Assembly (NCBI GenBank): GCA_048013815.1
Contig: CM106586.1
Span: forward strand, 8,742,001-8,806,000
Source of the DNA: Setoptus koraiensis
Taxonomy: Eukaryota > Arthropoda
DNA: 64,000 nucleotides
Reading direction: 5' to 3'
Shown: piece by piece, positions 1 to 11,832 of the stretch
Position numbering within the stretch: position 1 is the first letter of the stretch
Layout of the letters: each line of letters starts with the position of its first letter
The notes under the pieces: model-generated
The model's input: the letters and a program-made list of their open reading frames with translations, nothing else
What the model was told of the DNA's origin: nothing
Databases searched by the model: none
Position numbers and translations under genes: made by a program

Positions 1-973
1 GACACTGAAAGTCACACACGCGCGCGCACACGTTAATGGCGGCACGGGGGCGCCGCCAAGTGACAAGCATATTTTTTACACCTGAGGGGAGCGGGCCCGA
101 GACACGAGGAGCGGGCGCGCACGCGAGCAAGCGGCTCGTTAAATATTTGTTTTAAGTATGTAACAGCGCCACTGTTGCATAATCAGTTGCTGCATCATAC
201 ACGTGTTGTGCGCAACACGCGCCCGGCCAATCAGTCGGCCGGGCGCCGAGTCGACGCCGTGTCATCGTCCGCTCTAGCTGCCGAGTCGCCCGCTGTCGGG
301 CAATCGGTGGGCCGGTGCGGCCCGGAGTGTCCGCTGCGAGAGTCGGCGGCGGGTGTTGGCGGCGGGTGTAAGCGGCAATCGCTCAGTTGTCGCTGCCGGG
401 TATATTGTCCACTGTCGTCGTGTGATGTCGTGTGCCGTTGTGGCGCTGTCGTCGCCCGGCGTGAAACCGGCCACGAACGGGCCCGCGCGGGTTTAGTGGC
501 AGCGTGTCCAGGCGAGCCGCTATCGCACAGACGGACGCACAGGTGACCGGTGTGACGGGCACGGGCAGGGGGCAGTCGCGCACAAGTGCCTGAATGTGTC
601 TTGTTGCCGTGGCCGGCCGCCGGTGTCGTTGCATGCCGGTCGTTTAGTTTTATTTCAAGGTGCCCGTGCACCAGCTCACACGCTAGCTGGTCGGCTGTGA
701 TGATATCTTTTTCAGTGCACAGTGTGCGCGGTTTGCGCAATGTGCACTGAAAAAGCGCTGGCGCGGGGCCCCTGCAGCAAGGCCGCTGAGCACAAGTGTA
801 AACTTGTTTTTTGGCTGGCCGCGCTGTGCAGGCTCGCGCTGGCCACTGCTCACTTGTCAAGATTGCCGTTGCACTTGTTTGCAGTTGTCTCCCGCTCCGG
901 TGTGCGTGTGTGTGTGTGCGTGCGTGTGCCGATACAAACACGCCGGAAAAAGGATCCCCCGGGCGACCCGACC

Positions 974-1035
974 GGCCGCGACCGGCCCCAACTGGCCCCA
1001 ACTGGCCCCAACTGGCCGCGACTGGCCGCGACTGG
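974..1035. repeat. 10-bp tandem repeat, about six units
   Basis: Units of the form GGCCCCAACT and GGCCGCGACT follow one another in exact 10-bp register. The first and last units use the GCG variant and the middle three use CCA. Confidence 0.85.
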
Positions 1036-1332
1036 CGAGCCGAGCCCGCCAGTCGGCACGTCGTGTTTGTTGATACAGACAGGCTGCAGACGGACGGACG
1101 CTCGCACGGCTCCACAGAGACTGGCGCGGCGAGCCGGGCAACCGGGCCAGCGAGCCAGAGCGTAAAAATTGTAATTGGCGAGCCCCGGATAAAAATTCAA
1201 TCCCTTGGCCGGCGCGCAGTGTCAATGTTTATGTTGTGCGTGTGTGTGTGTGTCGGCCGTTATGGCGAGCCGCGCCGCACGACAACAATGCTCGCCATTC
1301 GGCACACTGTTCATCGGCCGCGATTATTATTC

Positions 1333-1410
1333 GGGGCCCTCGATCGGGCGCTCCACGGGGCCGATCGGGCGCTCGACGGGGCCGATCGGGCGCTCGATGG
1401 GGCCGATTCG
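1333..1410. repeat. 21-24 bp tandem repeat, three units plus a partial
   Basis: Units begin GGGGCC, continue GATCGGGCGCTC and differ at one or two positions; the first unit carries a short insertion. Confidence 0.85.
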
Positions 1411-1747
1411 GCCGGGCCCGCCATGAGCCAGATACGAGCAACGAGCGTGGCCAACTGGCCAGCGACTGGACGGGCCGCTGGCTGGACGTGAGACGGGCTC
1501 GCAGTTGACCAGTGGCTTGCCAGCGGCGCACGATAAAAGTCGCACAATGTAACACGCAGCGCACACACAGTACATATGCCGTGAGCGTATATCGTGTATG
1601 CATGTGCCGCGCGCGCCACAATGGCGTGGCCGTACATTGTGCGCCGAGGCGCCACTGGGCTGATTGGGGCCCCGGCGGCCCGGTCGGCTGGCTGGGCCCT
1701 AGCGCTAAGCTTAGTTAGCGCTATCAGAACGCACTATTAAGCGTCCC

Positions 1748-1838
1748 CGCACAACAACAGCAACAACAACAGCGGCAGTGGCAACAGCAACAACAACAGC
1801 GCCACCAACAGCAACAACAGCGGCGCCAGCAACAACAC
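1748..1838. repeat. Interrupted CAA/CAG/AAC trinucleotide repeat
   Basis: Imperfect runs of CAA and CAG are interrupted by GCC and GGC triplets. A similar CAA/AAC run lies at about 7145-7195. Neither lies in an ORF I can support. Confidence 0.8.
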
Positions 1839-4140
1839 CCACACATGGCTCGCTTGATAATGGCGAACGGTGATGGTCGGTGACCTCATTCCCGGGCAAT
1901 CGATGCCCCCCATCTCTGGCTGTTGTGGGTGCTGGCGCCAGTTTGCAGCGCTGGCACAACTGGCACCGCTGGCACCACTGGCGCTATTGGCACCGCTGAC
2001 ACAGTAAACTTGACGGCAACTCGGTCGTAACTTGCGACTCGTGCCGCTCGCCGCCAGCAGCGCGCCCGCACCAAGCCGCGCTAACGCTGGCAAGCTAGCG
2101 CTGGCAAGCTAAGCGACTCGGGTAACTGGAGTGTGTGCGGCGCGGGCCCGTGCAAACATGCCAATTGCTGGCAGTTGCGGCCCGGCCCGCGCAACGGCGC
2201 GCAAACGCGCCCGACAGTGGCACAGATTGTGGCGCGTTTATGGTGCGCTCATGGTGCGTGCTGCGGAACAGGGGCGCAGTGGCGCCCACGGAGCCCCTAG
2301 AATAGAGACGCCTAGCGACTCGCACACAGCCTAGCGACTCGCACAGGCACACAGGCGAGCGACTTGCACGCGCACACATGCGAGCGACTTGCCCGCGCAC
2401 AGCCATGCAAAGCGGCGATACAGCGCTCGGGGCCCCACTCGATGTATCCCATCTGTGGGCGCACTGCACATTATGTACACTAATAGTTATCCGTGCCGTT
2501 ATATCCGCCACATGGATAACTTTATACGTGTGTGTGTGTGTGCGTATCCGACGGCACGGGCGTCGGAGCGACGCGCCCGCCAACGAGTCAGCGGACGAGC
2601 CAGCGGACGAGCCAAGAGCAATAAGTAAACTTGTTGGCTTGTTTGCTCTGGCGGCCACCGACGGCTCAGCGGCGTGGCAAGGGGGCCCGATGTTGCCAGT
2701 GCCGGCGAGCACGTTGCAACGGTACAGATATAACGCCGTACATAATGCCGTATAACGAGCGGCCTGTTTCATGCGCACCGTTTTAAGGTTATAAACAAAT
2801 ATACGATCGTCTTATCTGTCGGTGGGGGCCGACTTAAATGTTTGCGCCGCTTGCCTGAACGGTCTGAGTGGCCACACTCATATATTGCGATATATGGCGA
2901 TACTGCCACGCCGGGCCCCACTGGCAATATTATTATGGCTGGCTTACTCGCCGCAGTAATATCACTGGCCAATATTACTGGCCGCCAATAATATCAAACC
3001 GCCAATAATATCCAATTGGCATGCAAATGTCAGTATCGATAATATTGATATTGGGCCCGTGCGTCGCCTCTAGCCACTCGCTGCCGGCTGCCGGCAGCCG
3101 CTTGGGCCGGCCTCTCAGCACGCGCCAGCAAGCTGGCGGCGGCCCGCCCGACAGCGAGCCGCCTCGCGCTCAAAAATCAAACACGTTTTGCAAATTGCCC
3201 GGGCAACATGATGCCTATTAGCGCCATAATGCTGTTTGTGTATGCGAAAACGTATTTGCGATCCGTCGGGCGATCTGTCGGCGATATGTTGGCGCGCGTA
3301 CCCATTTGCGGATTATGGGCGCACTTGTTTACAGTTGCGGCCGGCCCGCTCTCTGACCGGTGGCGCCGCTCGCCGCATCGTCGGGCATGCCGGCTCCCGT
3401 CAATATACTCAGTATCCCGAGCGCACTCCGACCGAGCCAGTCGGGCCGGCCGGCCGGCCAACCAAACCAACCAACAAACCAACCAACGGCCAACAGCAAC
3501 GCAACGGACATGTCGAACGGACACAACTACAATTAGCCAGTTTTGTTGCCGTCACGCTGCTAATTTATGAGTTGCCATATTTAATTTGTGCCATTTGCGC
3601 CCCATTTGCATGCTGCTCGCCGCACAAAACCGGCCCGCGCAGACACTTGAAGAGTCCGTTGGAAGTTTGCCAAGCTCGTTCGGCTCGAACTGGCCCCGTT
3701 TGCCTGCTCATTGCATTCGTTTGCTTGCTATGCGCGCCCTCACAACGAATTCGTTGCGTCGGGTTGCCACTAGTTGCCAATTGATTGGCCGGCGTTGCCG
3801 CGATGCAAATCGACACAAAGATACACGAATTCGGCGCTGGTTCGGGCGGCTTCGGTATCGTGCGAATCCGAAATTGGAATCGAGTTCGGAATCGCAATCG
3901 TTCGACGTCGCAAGCTGCGCAATCACGGCGCTGTGCAGCGAACGCCGAACGTCGGATGTCGAACGTCGAACGTCGGATGTGGAACGTCGCGCGGCGCAAG
4001 AGGCGAATTTATAGAATTCGCTGACGGCCCCAGTGGCTGACAGCTGCGACAAGCGAGCCGACGACAGGTGCACGCGCGGTCCCAAGCCGCATTGTCAGTT
4101 TGGACAGCTTACAAGCTTTGTTAGCGGCTGACCGAGCGGC

Positions 4141-4204
4141 TGATATACCGCGCGGGTGATACACCGAGCGGGTGATATACCGAGCGGGTGATATACCGAT
4201 CGGG
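4141..4204. repeat. 16-bp tandem repeat, four units
   Basis: Four consecutive units of TGATATACCGAGCGGG type occur in perfect 16-bp register, with single-base variants between units. Confidence 0.9.
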
Positions 4205-5091
4205 CGAGTCATACACCGGTGACACACAATAGTTGTGCTCAGACACGCACAGATGTACACAAATAAACAAAGATATACGCAGTTGTACTCGCACGTATGC
4301 AGATGCACGGGGGCCCGCACAATTGCACACAGTGTTGTCTTAATGCCGACGGTGGCGACACGCAAAAGTAGCGGCAAAAGTATTATTTGTGGTAATAGAA
4401 TAGCGGCGAACGCGTTCTTTGCATGCCATCAATATTGAATAGATTGTGAGCGCGAGCCATCGAGAGATTGCATTGTGCAATGCGAGCAGTGCGCTCCTCT
4501 CGAGCCGCTTCTTTGTTCTTTGTTCTCCACTCTACGCTCACCATTTATCTCTTGGTCACATCTCTTGGCTGGCCGCTGCGCCGCCGGGGCCCCTATTGTG
4601 CCGCTATTGGCGCTTGTGCACTGGCTGTGCACAGCAAGCGCGCACCATTGAATCAATGGCACTGATCGGCCTCGAACAGCGCCGGCCAGCTTGATACAGT
4701 TACTTGTTGTGTGTCGGCGGCTTGATAACGGGCCTCAAGGCGCCATAACATGCCATAACATGCATGTAACCAGACACACAGTTTATGTGGGGCCCACTGG
4801 TGGCCAGCGCACAGCCAACTGACATTGTGAGAGCGCAACTGCAAATTGGCGCAAAATGGCGCAAACTGCGAACTCCAATCTGCGACCAGCGAACCCCCGA
4901 ACGCCGAACCCGGGCCCCAGTGGCCGTGTCAGTGGCAGCGGCATTACATTTAAGTGCGTTACTTAGGGGCCCCAAGTTGGGGGCCGGCCGGCCAGCCAGC
5001 CAGCGATATCTGCATGCAGCTGAATGCCGTTCGCGAGCTACGCCGCCATGTCCGCCGCTATGTCACGCCGTGCGACGCTGTGCGACTCCCC

Positions 5092-5155
5092 CGCACACAC
5101 ACACACACGCACACAGACACACACACACACACGCACACACACACTCACACACACA

Positions 5156-5190
<35 letters not shown>
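5092..5190. repeat. CA microsatellite
   Basis: About 100 bp of CA repeats are interrupted by occasional G or T. A complementary TG run of about 42 bp follows at 5359-5401, so the two can pair as long inverted arms. Confidence 0.95.
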
Positions 5191-5196
<6 letters not shown>

Positions 5197-5355
5197 ACGA
5201 CGCGCCGTAATGAGTGCCAGTTGCCCGGGCTCGAAAATTTCGCGCTCCCCTTGCTTCCTCTTTCTTCGTTCGGCCCCTTCCTTTTCTCTGGCTCCCGCTC
5301 GGCGTTTTGTTGTTACCGTCGGCCCCAAAATCGTTATTCATCGTGTCTCGCCGCG

Positions 5356-5358
<3 letters not shown>

Positions 5359-5401
<43 letters not shown>
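5359..5401. repeat. TG microsatellite
   Basis: About 21 uninterrupted TG units lie 170 bp downstream of the long CA run. Confidence 0.95.
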
Positions 5402-8080
5402 AATGGTAACGGCTAAATTCGGTTAGGCTATTTAGACTGAGGCTCGGCTGGCTGTCGCGCGGGCTCTCCTATCGCCAGCTTGCCGCCACCGAGCTGCCCC
5501 AATTCGGACCGACTCCCACGAGGAGCCCCGGCGAGCCAGCCAGCCAACCCCTGCTGGCAAGCTTGCCAGTGTGCCGATTGAGGCGGGCAGCCCGGGCAGG
5601 CTCAAGTCGCTGCGAGGCCCGGGCAAGTTGGCCAGATCTGGTGCAGATGCACACGGGCCCCGGCCCAGTGTGCAAACTGGCTGGCACATCCCGCCGGCGC
5701 AGCAGTATCGGCAGTCGCACACAACAGTGTCGGCCCTGTCCCGTGACAGGGCAATGCCCTGATTCTCGACTCGCCTAACGCTCAAACAGCCGCACACTCT
5801 CATATCCGAGTACCCGAACACTCTCAAATCCAAATACCCGAGTACCCGGACGCCCGAACGCCCGAACGCCCGCATACCCAAATCGAATGGGGGCCGGCGA
5901 GCCGCCGGGCGGTGCGCGCTTAGCCAGTCCGGGAGTCTCCAAAATAAAGATTGAAGAGCTATCGACTCGATCAATTGACGCCCGGCCGCTGGGGCGCGTC
6001 GATCGCACCAACTCAATTGGCTACTTGGGCGCCCAATCTCATGGCTCGTTGGGGCGCCCAATTAGTGGCCAATTAGTCGCCGACTGGATGGGCTAATTGA
6101 GAGAGAGGGAGTCTTGGGTCCGTTGTGGGCGCTCTGTTGTCGATATTGTTCGCCAGTGGTGTGTTAACTGAGTGCTGGCGGGCGGCGGATAAATGCGGAA
6201 TGCGAGCCAAACGTAATGGCGGTTTGGGCAGGGGGGCCGATGATGGCCGGGCCCGGCGCCGCTGCCGCCAGGGGGAATGGGCCAAACATTCAATTGGCGA
6301 CTTGACTGGCCGTGATTCAATTTGCACTTTTGCGCCGCCGAGCGCGCGTGATGCCATCAACCTGACACTGTCGGCTGATGCTGCCGCTGATATTATGGCA
6401 ATGGCGTAATGGCGCAAGTATGGGCCAGAGTATACAGTGTAATGGGCACCATTTATTAGTGTAATCCAATACACTACTAAGCGAGTTGTCATCGTCAGCT
6501 GATGGGTCTCATGACAGCCAGCTGTTCGGGCGCCCACACAGCGCCCCGTTAAGAGCTCTAATTGGCCGCTTGACCAGCGTTCGCGCCACACCGAGGCGCG
6601 ACAGTGGCAACGGTCAAGCACTGGCGACGGTCAAGCACTGGTCAAGGACGTCGCACCGAGACGGGCCGGCCCGGGCCGGAGCCGGAGACGAACGGACCGG
6701 AGTCGAACCGACCGGAGCCGAACCGACCGAAACGCCAGCGACGGGTGGGCGCAATGTCGGGCCGGCCGTTGTTTGGCGGCAAGCGCTCGCGTTTGTGCAA
6801 TTTGTAGCTGTTGTGCCAACGATGCGAGTGCGGGCCCCAAGTAACGGCGCTACTTGGGTCGTGATTCAAGTACAAATCACTTTGCAAGTGATTTGAATAC
6901 GGCGGCCACTATTCAAATCGGGGCCGCACACTCTATGGCGCGCTCAGTGGCGAGTGTTTCCAGTCCGGGCAGCCAAAGCGGGCCCGCCAAAGTGGGCCCG
7001 TTAAAGTGGGCCCGTCTGAGCGAGTTTTAAAGAGCTGCTCTTGCGCACAAATTATAATATTTTAATATTATAATATATAATGTGTGCGCGTATAAATAAA
7101 AGTTGAGAGAGCGAAAAAACGATCAATTTCTGTGAGCGTGCACCAGCAAAAGCAACAGCAACAACAACGGCAACAACAACAACAACAACAGCCATAGAGA
7201 ACGTTACGTAACGCACGGCCTTGCAACGTGCTATAACACGCAGCACGTGCTGCCTGGAGCGGGCAGCACGCGTTACAAACACAACAGTTAGGCAACAAAG
7301 CAGCAACATGCACTCTCACAAGGCACATTAGCCGATGTGATAATGTGAGCTTGCCAGTGGCACAATGGCCGAGTTTTGATGCCCGGGACCCGGGTTCAAG
7401 TGGCGGCGGCCGGGCCGGGCGAGAGAGCGGGCGCACACTCAGTTGAGGCTGCTCAGTGTGCAGCGCCAACAACTCGTTGATACCGCTGACCTAGACACAG
7501 GCCATATAGCACGGGCGGCATTGCGTAGCGCCAACGGCGGTTACGCAATAGTTGCGCCAGCGCCAGCGCCAGTCCCAGTCCCAGCTAACCACAGTAGCAG
7601 CAAACTGACCGAGCGACCCACCGACCTGGCTATAAAGTGACCTAGAAATTTGCACAACGCATGCGCCCCGTGCCCCGCTCGCTAAAGCCCCTCACTGGGG
7701 CCCCTGGGGACCCTGCTGTCTCGACTGGCGGCTTGTGTGCGGGGCCCCGTTTCTCGACACAGCACAGTTACAGTTACAGTTACAGTTGCTTGTTTGACGC
7801 ACACACACACACATAACTGTTATTATTATTATTACCGTTATTGCATAACCGATTGGCATGGATTGTTTGTTGCAGCGTTTGTGACAGTGTTCAATTACGC
7901 AACGACAACACGTTGTTCGTAGTGCACGCTACTCATCTTTCATGTGCTCGTCTGTTCATGTGTTTGCATAACATTATATCACGTATATATATATTATATA
8001 TTATATATTATATAATCTATATCTATCCATTATATAATGTAACTAGTCCATGGCACAGTGGCAGTGTTGAGTAACGTCAG

Positions 8081-8160
8081 TATTAGTCGGCATTAGTCGG
8101 CATTAGTCAGCGTTAGTCAGTGTTAGTCGGCGTTAGTCGGCGTTAGTCAGTATTAGTCAG
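8081..8160. repeat. Exact 10-bp tandem array, eight units
   Basis: Eight units of the pattern (T/C)(A/G)TTAGTC(A/G)G follow in perfect 10-bp register. Only pyrimidine and purine transitions separate the units. A short array of CGATAGAC units follows at 8251-8275. Confidence 0.9.
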
Positions 8161-9045
8161 TATTGTCGAGTAACGGTAACGTGTTATGTAACGTGCTATG
8201 TAACAGTTTCCTGTCGAACAATCGAGTGGTATCATCATGAGCACGAGCACACCGATAGACCGATAGACCGATAGACGACGCAATGGTCGTCGAGTTCAAG
8301 TCGCCATCCGTCAAACAGTCAATGAGTATGTGTCATGTCAACAAGCACTCAAGTCGCTATTAATTATGTAACACGCTGGCAAGCCACCACGACACACACA
8401 CACACACACACTGACGACCAATTAAAACAATGCCAATCATGTCACCTGTCGTTACCTGTCGTGTTAGTTAGCGACTCTTACAACATGCATCACATGAAAC
8501 AACAATTGACACAATCATCATGTAAATAACAGTTATGCGAACAGTTATTCGGAACAATGTCAACTACTCACAGCTCAGATTAGGTTGCAGATTATTTAGC
8601 GTTATTCAGCCAGCGGTTGCATTTCGAAAAACAGGCACCACCTTTTGGACAGAGGCCCGCGTAACCATTTTAGATGCATGTGGCCCCAAAATCAACTAGC
8701 AAGTCGTAGTCAGCACTGTCAATGGGAACCATTACATCATACATGAATATACACAAACATATATATACACAACAATATATATATACAAATATATATAAAC
8801 TGTTTTGACAGAACCAGCCGCACACCGGAAAACAAAACAGAGGCGCACAAAACAATCATACATTGTACATATACTTTTTTAAACTTTGACACTAAACTTT
8901 TTATTATGCACATAGCGGCCATTTTTGGCATATTTACAATAACACATTTACAACAACAACAACAACAACATCAACAGCAACCACTTTTTTTCATCATTGT
9001 TACATGTTTTTACCACATGTGTACTAAACAACAAGATCAAACGTT

Positions 9046-9147
9046 ATGAGCCAACACAATCCAAGTGGGCCAGGTCAAGCCAGCGGCAGTCAAGCCAGGG
9101 ATACGGGCCAAAATGAGCCGTCTACTTCGGCGGCGGCCGACGCACGG
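9046..9147 (+). CDS. Putative orphan first coding exon (34 codons)
   Basis: An ATG opens 34 codons of low-complexity, Ser/Gly/Gln/Ala-rich protein that begins MSQHNPSGPGQASGSQ. The frame runs straight into a canonical donor, CGG|GTAAGC, in phase 0. Composition (Gln, Ser, Gly, Asp, Glu) is typical of a disordered N-terminus and differs from the surrounding noncoding DNA. No matching next exon could be assigned between here and SHOC2. It might be an alternative first exon of a gene with distant exons, or chance. I do not recognise a family. Confidence 0.3.
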
Positions 9148-9154
9148 GTAAGCC

Positions 9155-9218
9155 ATTCGTTACAAACTTTGTTTATTCGTTACAAACTTTGTTTATTCGT
9201 TACAAACTTTGTTTATTA
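9155..9218. repeat. 20-bp tandem repeat, three units
   Basis: Three copies of TTCGTTACAAACTTTGTTTA lie directly head to tail, starting only a few bases after the putative splice donor at 9148. Confidence 0.95.
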
Positions 9219-11750
9219 GCCCCTTATTATAGCCCATTAGTAGTGCACTCCAATTAGCTTGATAATGGTCTTGTTGCTCGTGTTGCTCGTCGTTGCTGAC
9301 TTGGTCACCGCAAGCCCGCTTGGTCAGACCAACTAGGAAATTGTTTTGTTTGACAGCAGGATCACTTGTCAGCGTCACAGATCAAGGCGAGATTATTGTT
9401 ATTGAAATAACAATAGTGCTGGATTAGAGAGAACAACCTCTGTTAGTCGGTTCGTGATAATCACAATAATTGCTTTTTAATCATTGACTCGCTTATCAAT
9501 GAGCCGAACGCTTTCAAGTGGCAACTCACGCAATTCGCCGCCGACGTTATCATGCCAGTGGTGTGAGTAGGTGTAAGAGACAAGTGCACTAATTCAACAT
9601 GATGATAATAATATCAACAAAATGACAATTAGTATCACATCACACTCACACGCTATTAGTCTAATAGTATTAGAGAAAATAATGTGTATACAAACATGAC
9701 ACATGTCGCCAATGTGTAAAGATGAGAAAAAGATATATGCAGCTGCCAATGATCAATTCACTGTCTAGACAATGAGACGTTATCACGTGAACCTTGCAGT
9801 TTGTTGGTCGCAATTGATTAATTATCGCTCCTGTGTCGCTGCCTTTTGGTTTGATTTCTCGCTTTGATACGATCCTCATTTTTACGTGATGTGTGATATG
9901 ATACCACTAGTAAGCGAAGTACAAAGTGATCTATGATTCACGATACATGCCCACCGACCATGTATACGACCACCAGTGATTTCAACTTGTTAGCTGCCGT
10001 GAACTTGTCAACGCATTGTAATATTACAACGCAGCAAAAGAAAAAACAATTCCATTTTCAACAATGTCCCAGTGGTATGTTCCAACCATCACTTGTCCAA
10101 AAATTGCAACGCTAAATGGTCTGATAAGCTCATGGACCATTATGACAGTGGCTTGATCTATTGATATGCTGACGCTATCGTGCACTGATGAATATCAACT
10201 AGTTATGACTGGTTGACAATGATATTCGCAACCGGCGATAACAACCAACTAATTAGTGGTGAAATAGATCAAGACTAATTGCCCCTGAACCATATCGACG
10301 TTCCTCCAGATATGTGTTGGCCAATGTAGCTCATATCTAAAATTCAGACAGATTTATTCAGTTGGGTCGAGTGTATCAACGACAGGAAACTGATGCATGC
10401 TAGCTGTCGTGATCTCGTATCAAACGCTGTCTAGTTGCTAGCACTGTAATTAAGATTGTTGTCCTCATCCATGCTAGCCTTCAGTTGATCCGCTATCGAT
10501 CTCTCCTTTATTAATTGTTGCGCGATAATTGATGTATCAGGATCATCACGAGAGGTAGACATGTGCGCTTTGATCAGATCCTCAATATTTTATCCTTAGT
10601 CAACATCAGCTGGGCTGGTATTCACAAATACTACTTATGTAAACGGAAATTCCAACGAATATTCCTTACCTGTTGAGTTGACAGACAACATCGTTGCTAT
10701 GGACAAGTTAACGACTATTGTGTGCGTGATTGACTTTGTTGGCTTCGTATTGGCACTTGTGATTAATCGTGAATGTTGTTGTTGTCTCAGATTACCAGTA
10801 TATTTCCGATGGCATGTTCTTCAACTTGATTTTCCTCCAAATCTCTTGCCGACTGGCGAGCATCAATGGAATTTCAATGATCTCTAGTGATGTAGTGATT
10901 TACTATTTGGCAGTGATTATATCCCGACGTACTCCAAAGCATGTGATCAAACGAGTATTCATAATTATTGTGTTGCCATTAGCAGACCCATTAGATCGCT
11001 CAAGGTCCACCTGTTGCATGAATATTGAGAATTTCATGTATCAGTTAGTGCAAATCAGTTATCTTTGGTCTTCTTAGTAATTCATGACATTCACAAATGT
11101 AGATACATGTGAATATTCTTGGTCCCATGCAACAAGAGTATTTATATATAACAGCCAGATGCTTACTCTTGAGAACAATGGGTTGGATTTTGCTGTAATA
11201 TAATAATATTAATGTGCTGTCTAATGGTTTGTTGAGCTCATCCCATAGTGTTGTTATTCCCTGGGAAATTCTTTCATTCTTTCGAGATAGCTATTCAATA
11301 GATTGTGGTGTATTGTTGCCGACGATTGCCAATATCGCTAGAAAATATTAAAATCAACATGCTTACTTGACGCACGCACTGCTAACCGTCCAACGGTGGC
11401 AAAGGGATGGAAACAGCTCCAACGACTACATTATTGTCATTATTGTTATTATTATTATTATTTGTGATTGTTTGTTTGCCTGCATTATATTTATCTGTTG
11501 CTGTAAATATGTTCTCATCATAATCATACAATCATTTTTGTTTTGTAATTATAAATTATTACAATCTGAAGTGATAAGAATATCAACAATTGTTGTTTTA
11601 GTTTATTTTTGAACTATCACAAAAGCGACATTCTTGAAACTAATCATAATAATAGTAATAATATCGACAACGACAGCAACCATAATATTCTTTCATTTGG
11701 AGTTACACCATCCATAAAAGCATCTCAATTAGGAAACACATATTAACTCA
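9219..11750. other. AT-rich region, no gene recognised
   Basis: Short open frames here are rich in Ile, Cys and Val and look like chance. One 69-codon frame at 10678-10887 has a tidy C-terminal part but no start, splice or family support. Runs of ATT occur near 11440-11465. I see no convincing exon. Confidence 0.5.
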
Positions 11751-11832
11751 TCATTTGCGTATTCCATATATTTCCTTTATGCCATTTTTTCACTATACAT
11801 ATCATATTTCACAACATATCAAGGAGAAAAAA

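Larger units (their letters stand above)
1..7700. other. GC- and CpG-rich domain without a supportable gene
   Basis: This stretch is clearly richer in G+C and CpG than the rest of the window. The long open frames on both strands are what high GC produces by chance: they are rich in Arg, Pro, Ala and Cys, have overlapping open frames in other phases, and show no domain I recognise. The six-base palindrome GGGCCC recurs at least twenty times, often as GGGGCCCC. Short tandem repeats, CA/TG runs and CAA runs are scattered through it. It could be intergenic DNA, a very long intron, or the CpG-rich flank of a developmental gene outside the window. I see no splice-compatible exon. Confidence 0.6.

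Noticed and set aside
231-1115. 294-codon minus-strand frame in the GC-rich domain
   Set aside because: Overlaps several other long frames in all phases, low-complexity Arg/Pro/Ala/Cys composition, no domain; expected by chance at this GC content.
7345-7420. tRNA-like A and B box motifs (TGGCACAATGG, GGTTCAAGT)
   Set aside because: No acceptor or anticodon stem can be formed and the T-loop pairing fails.
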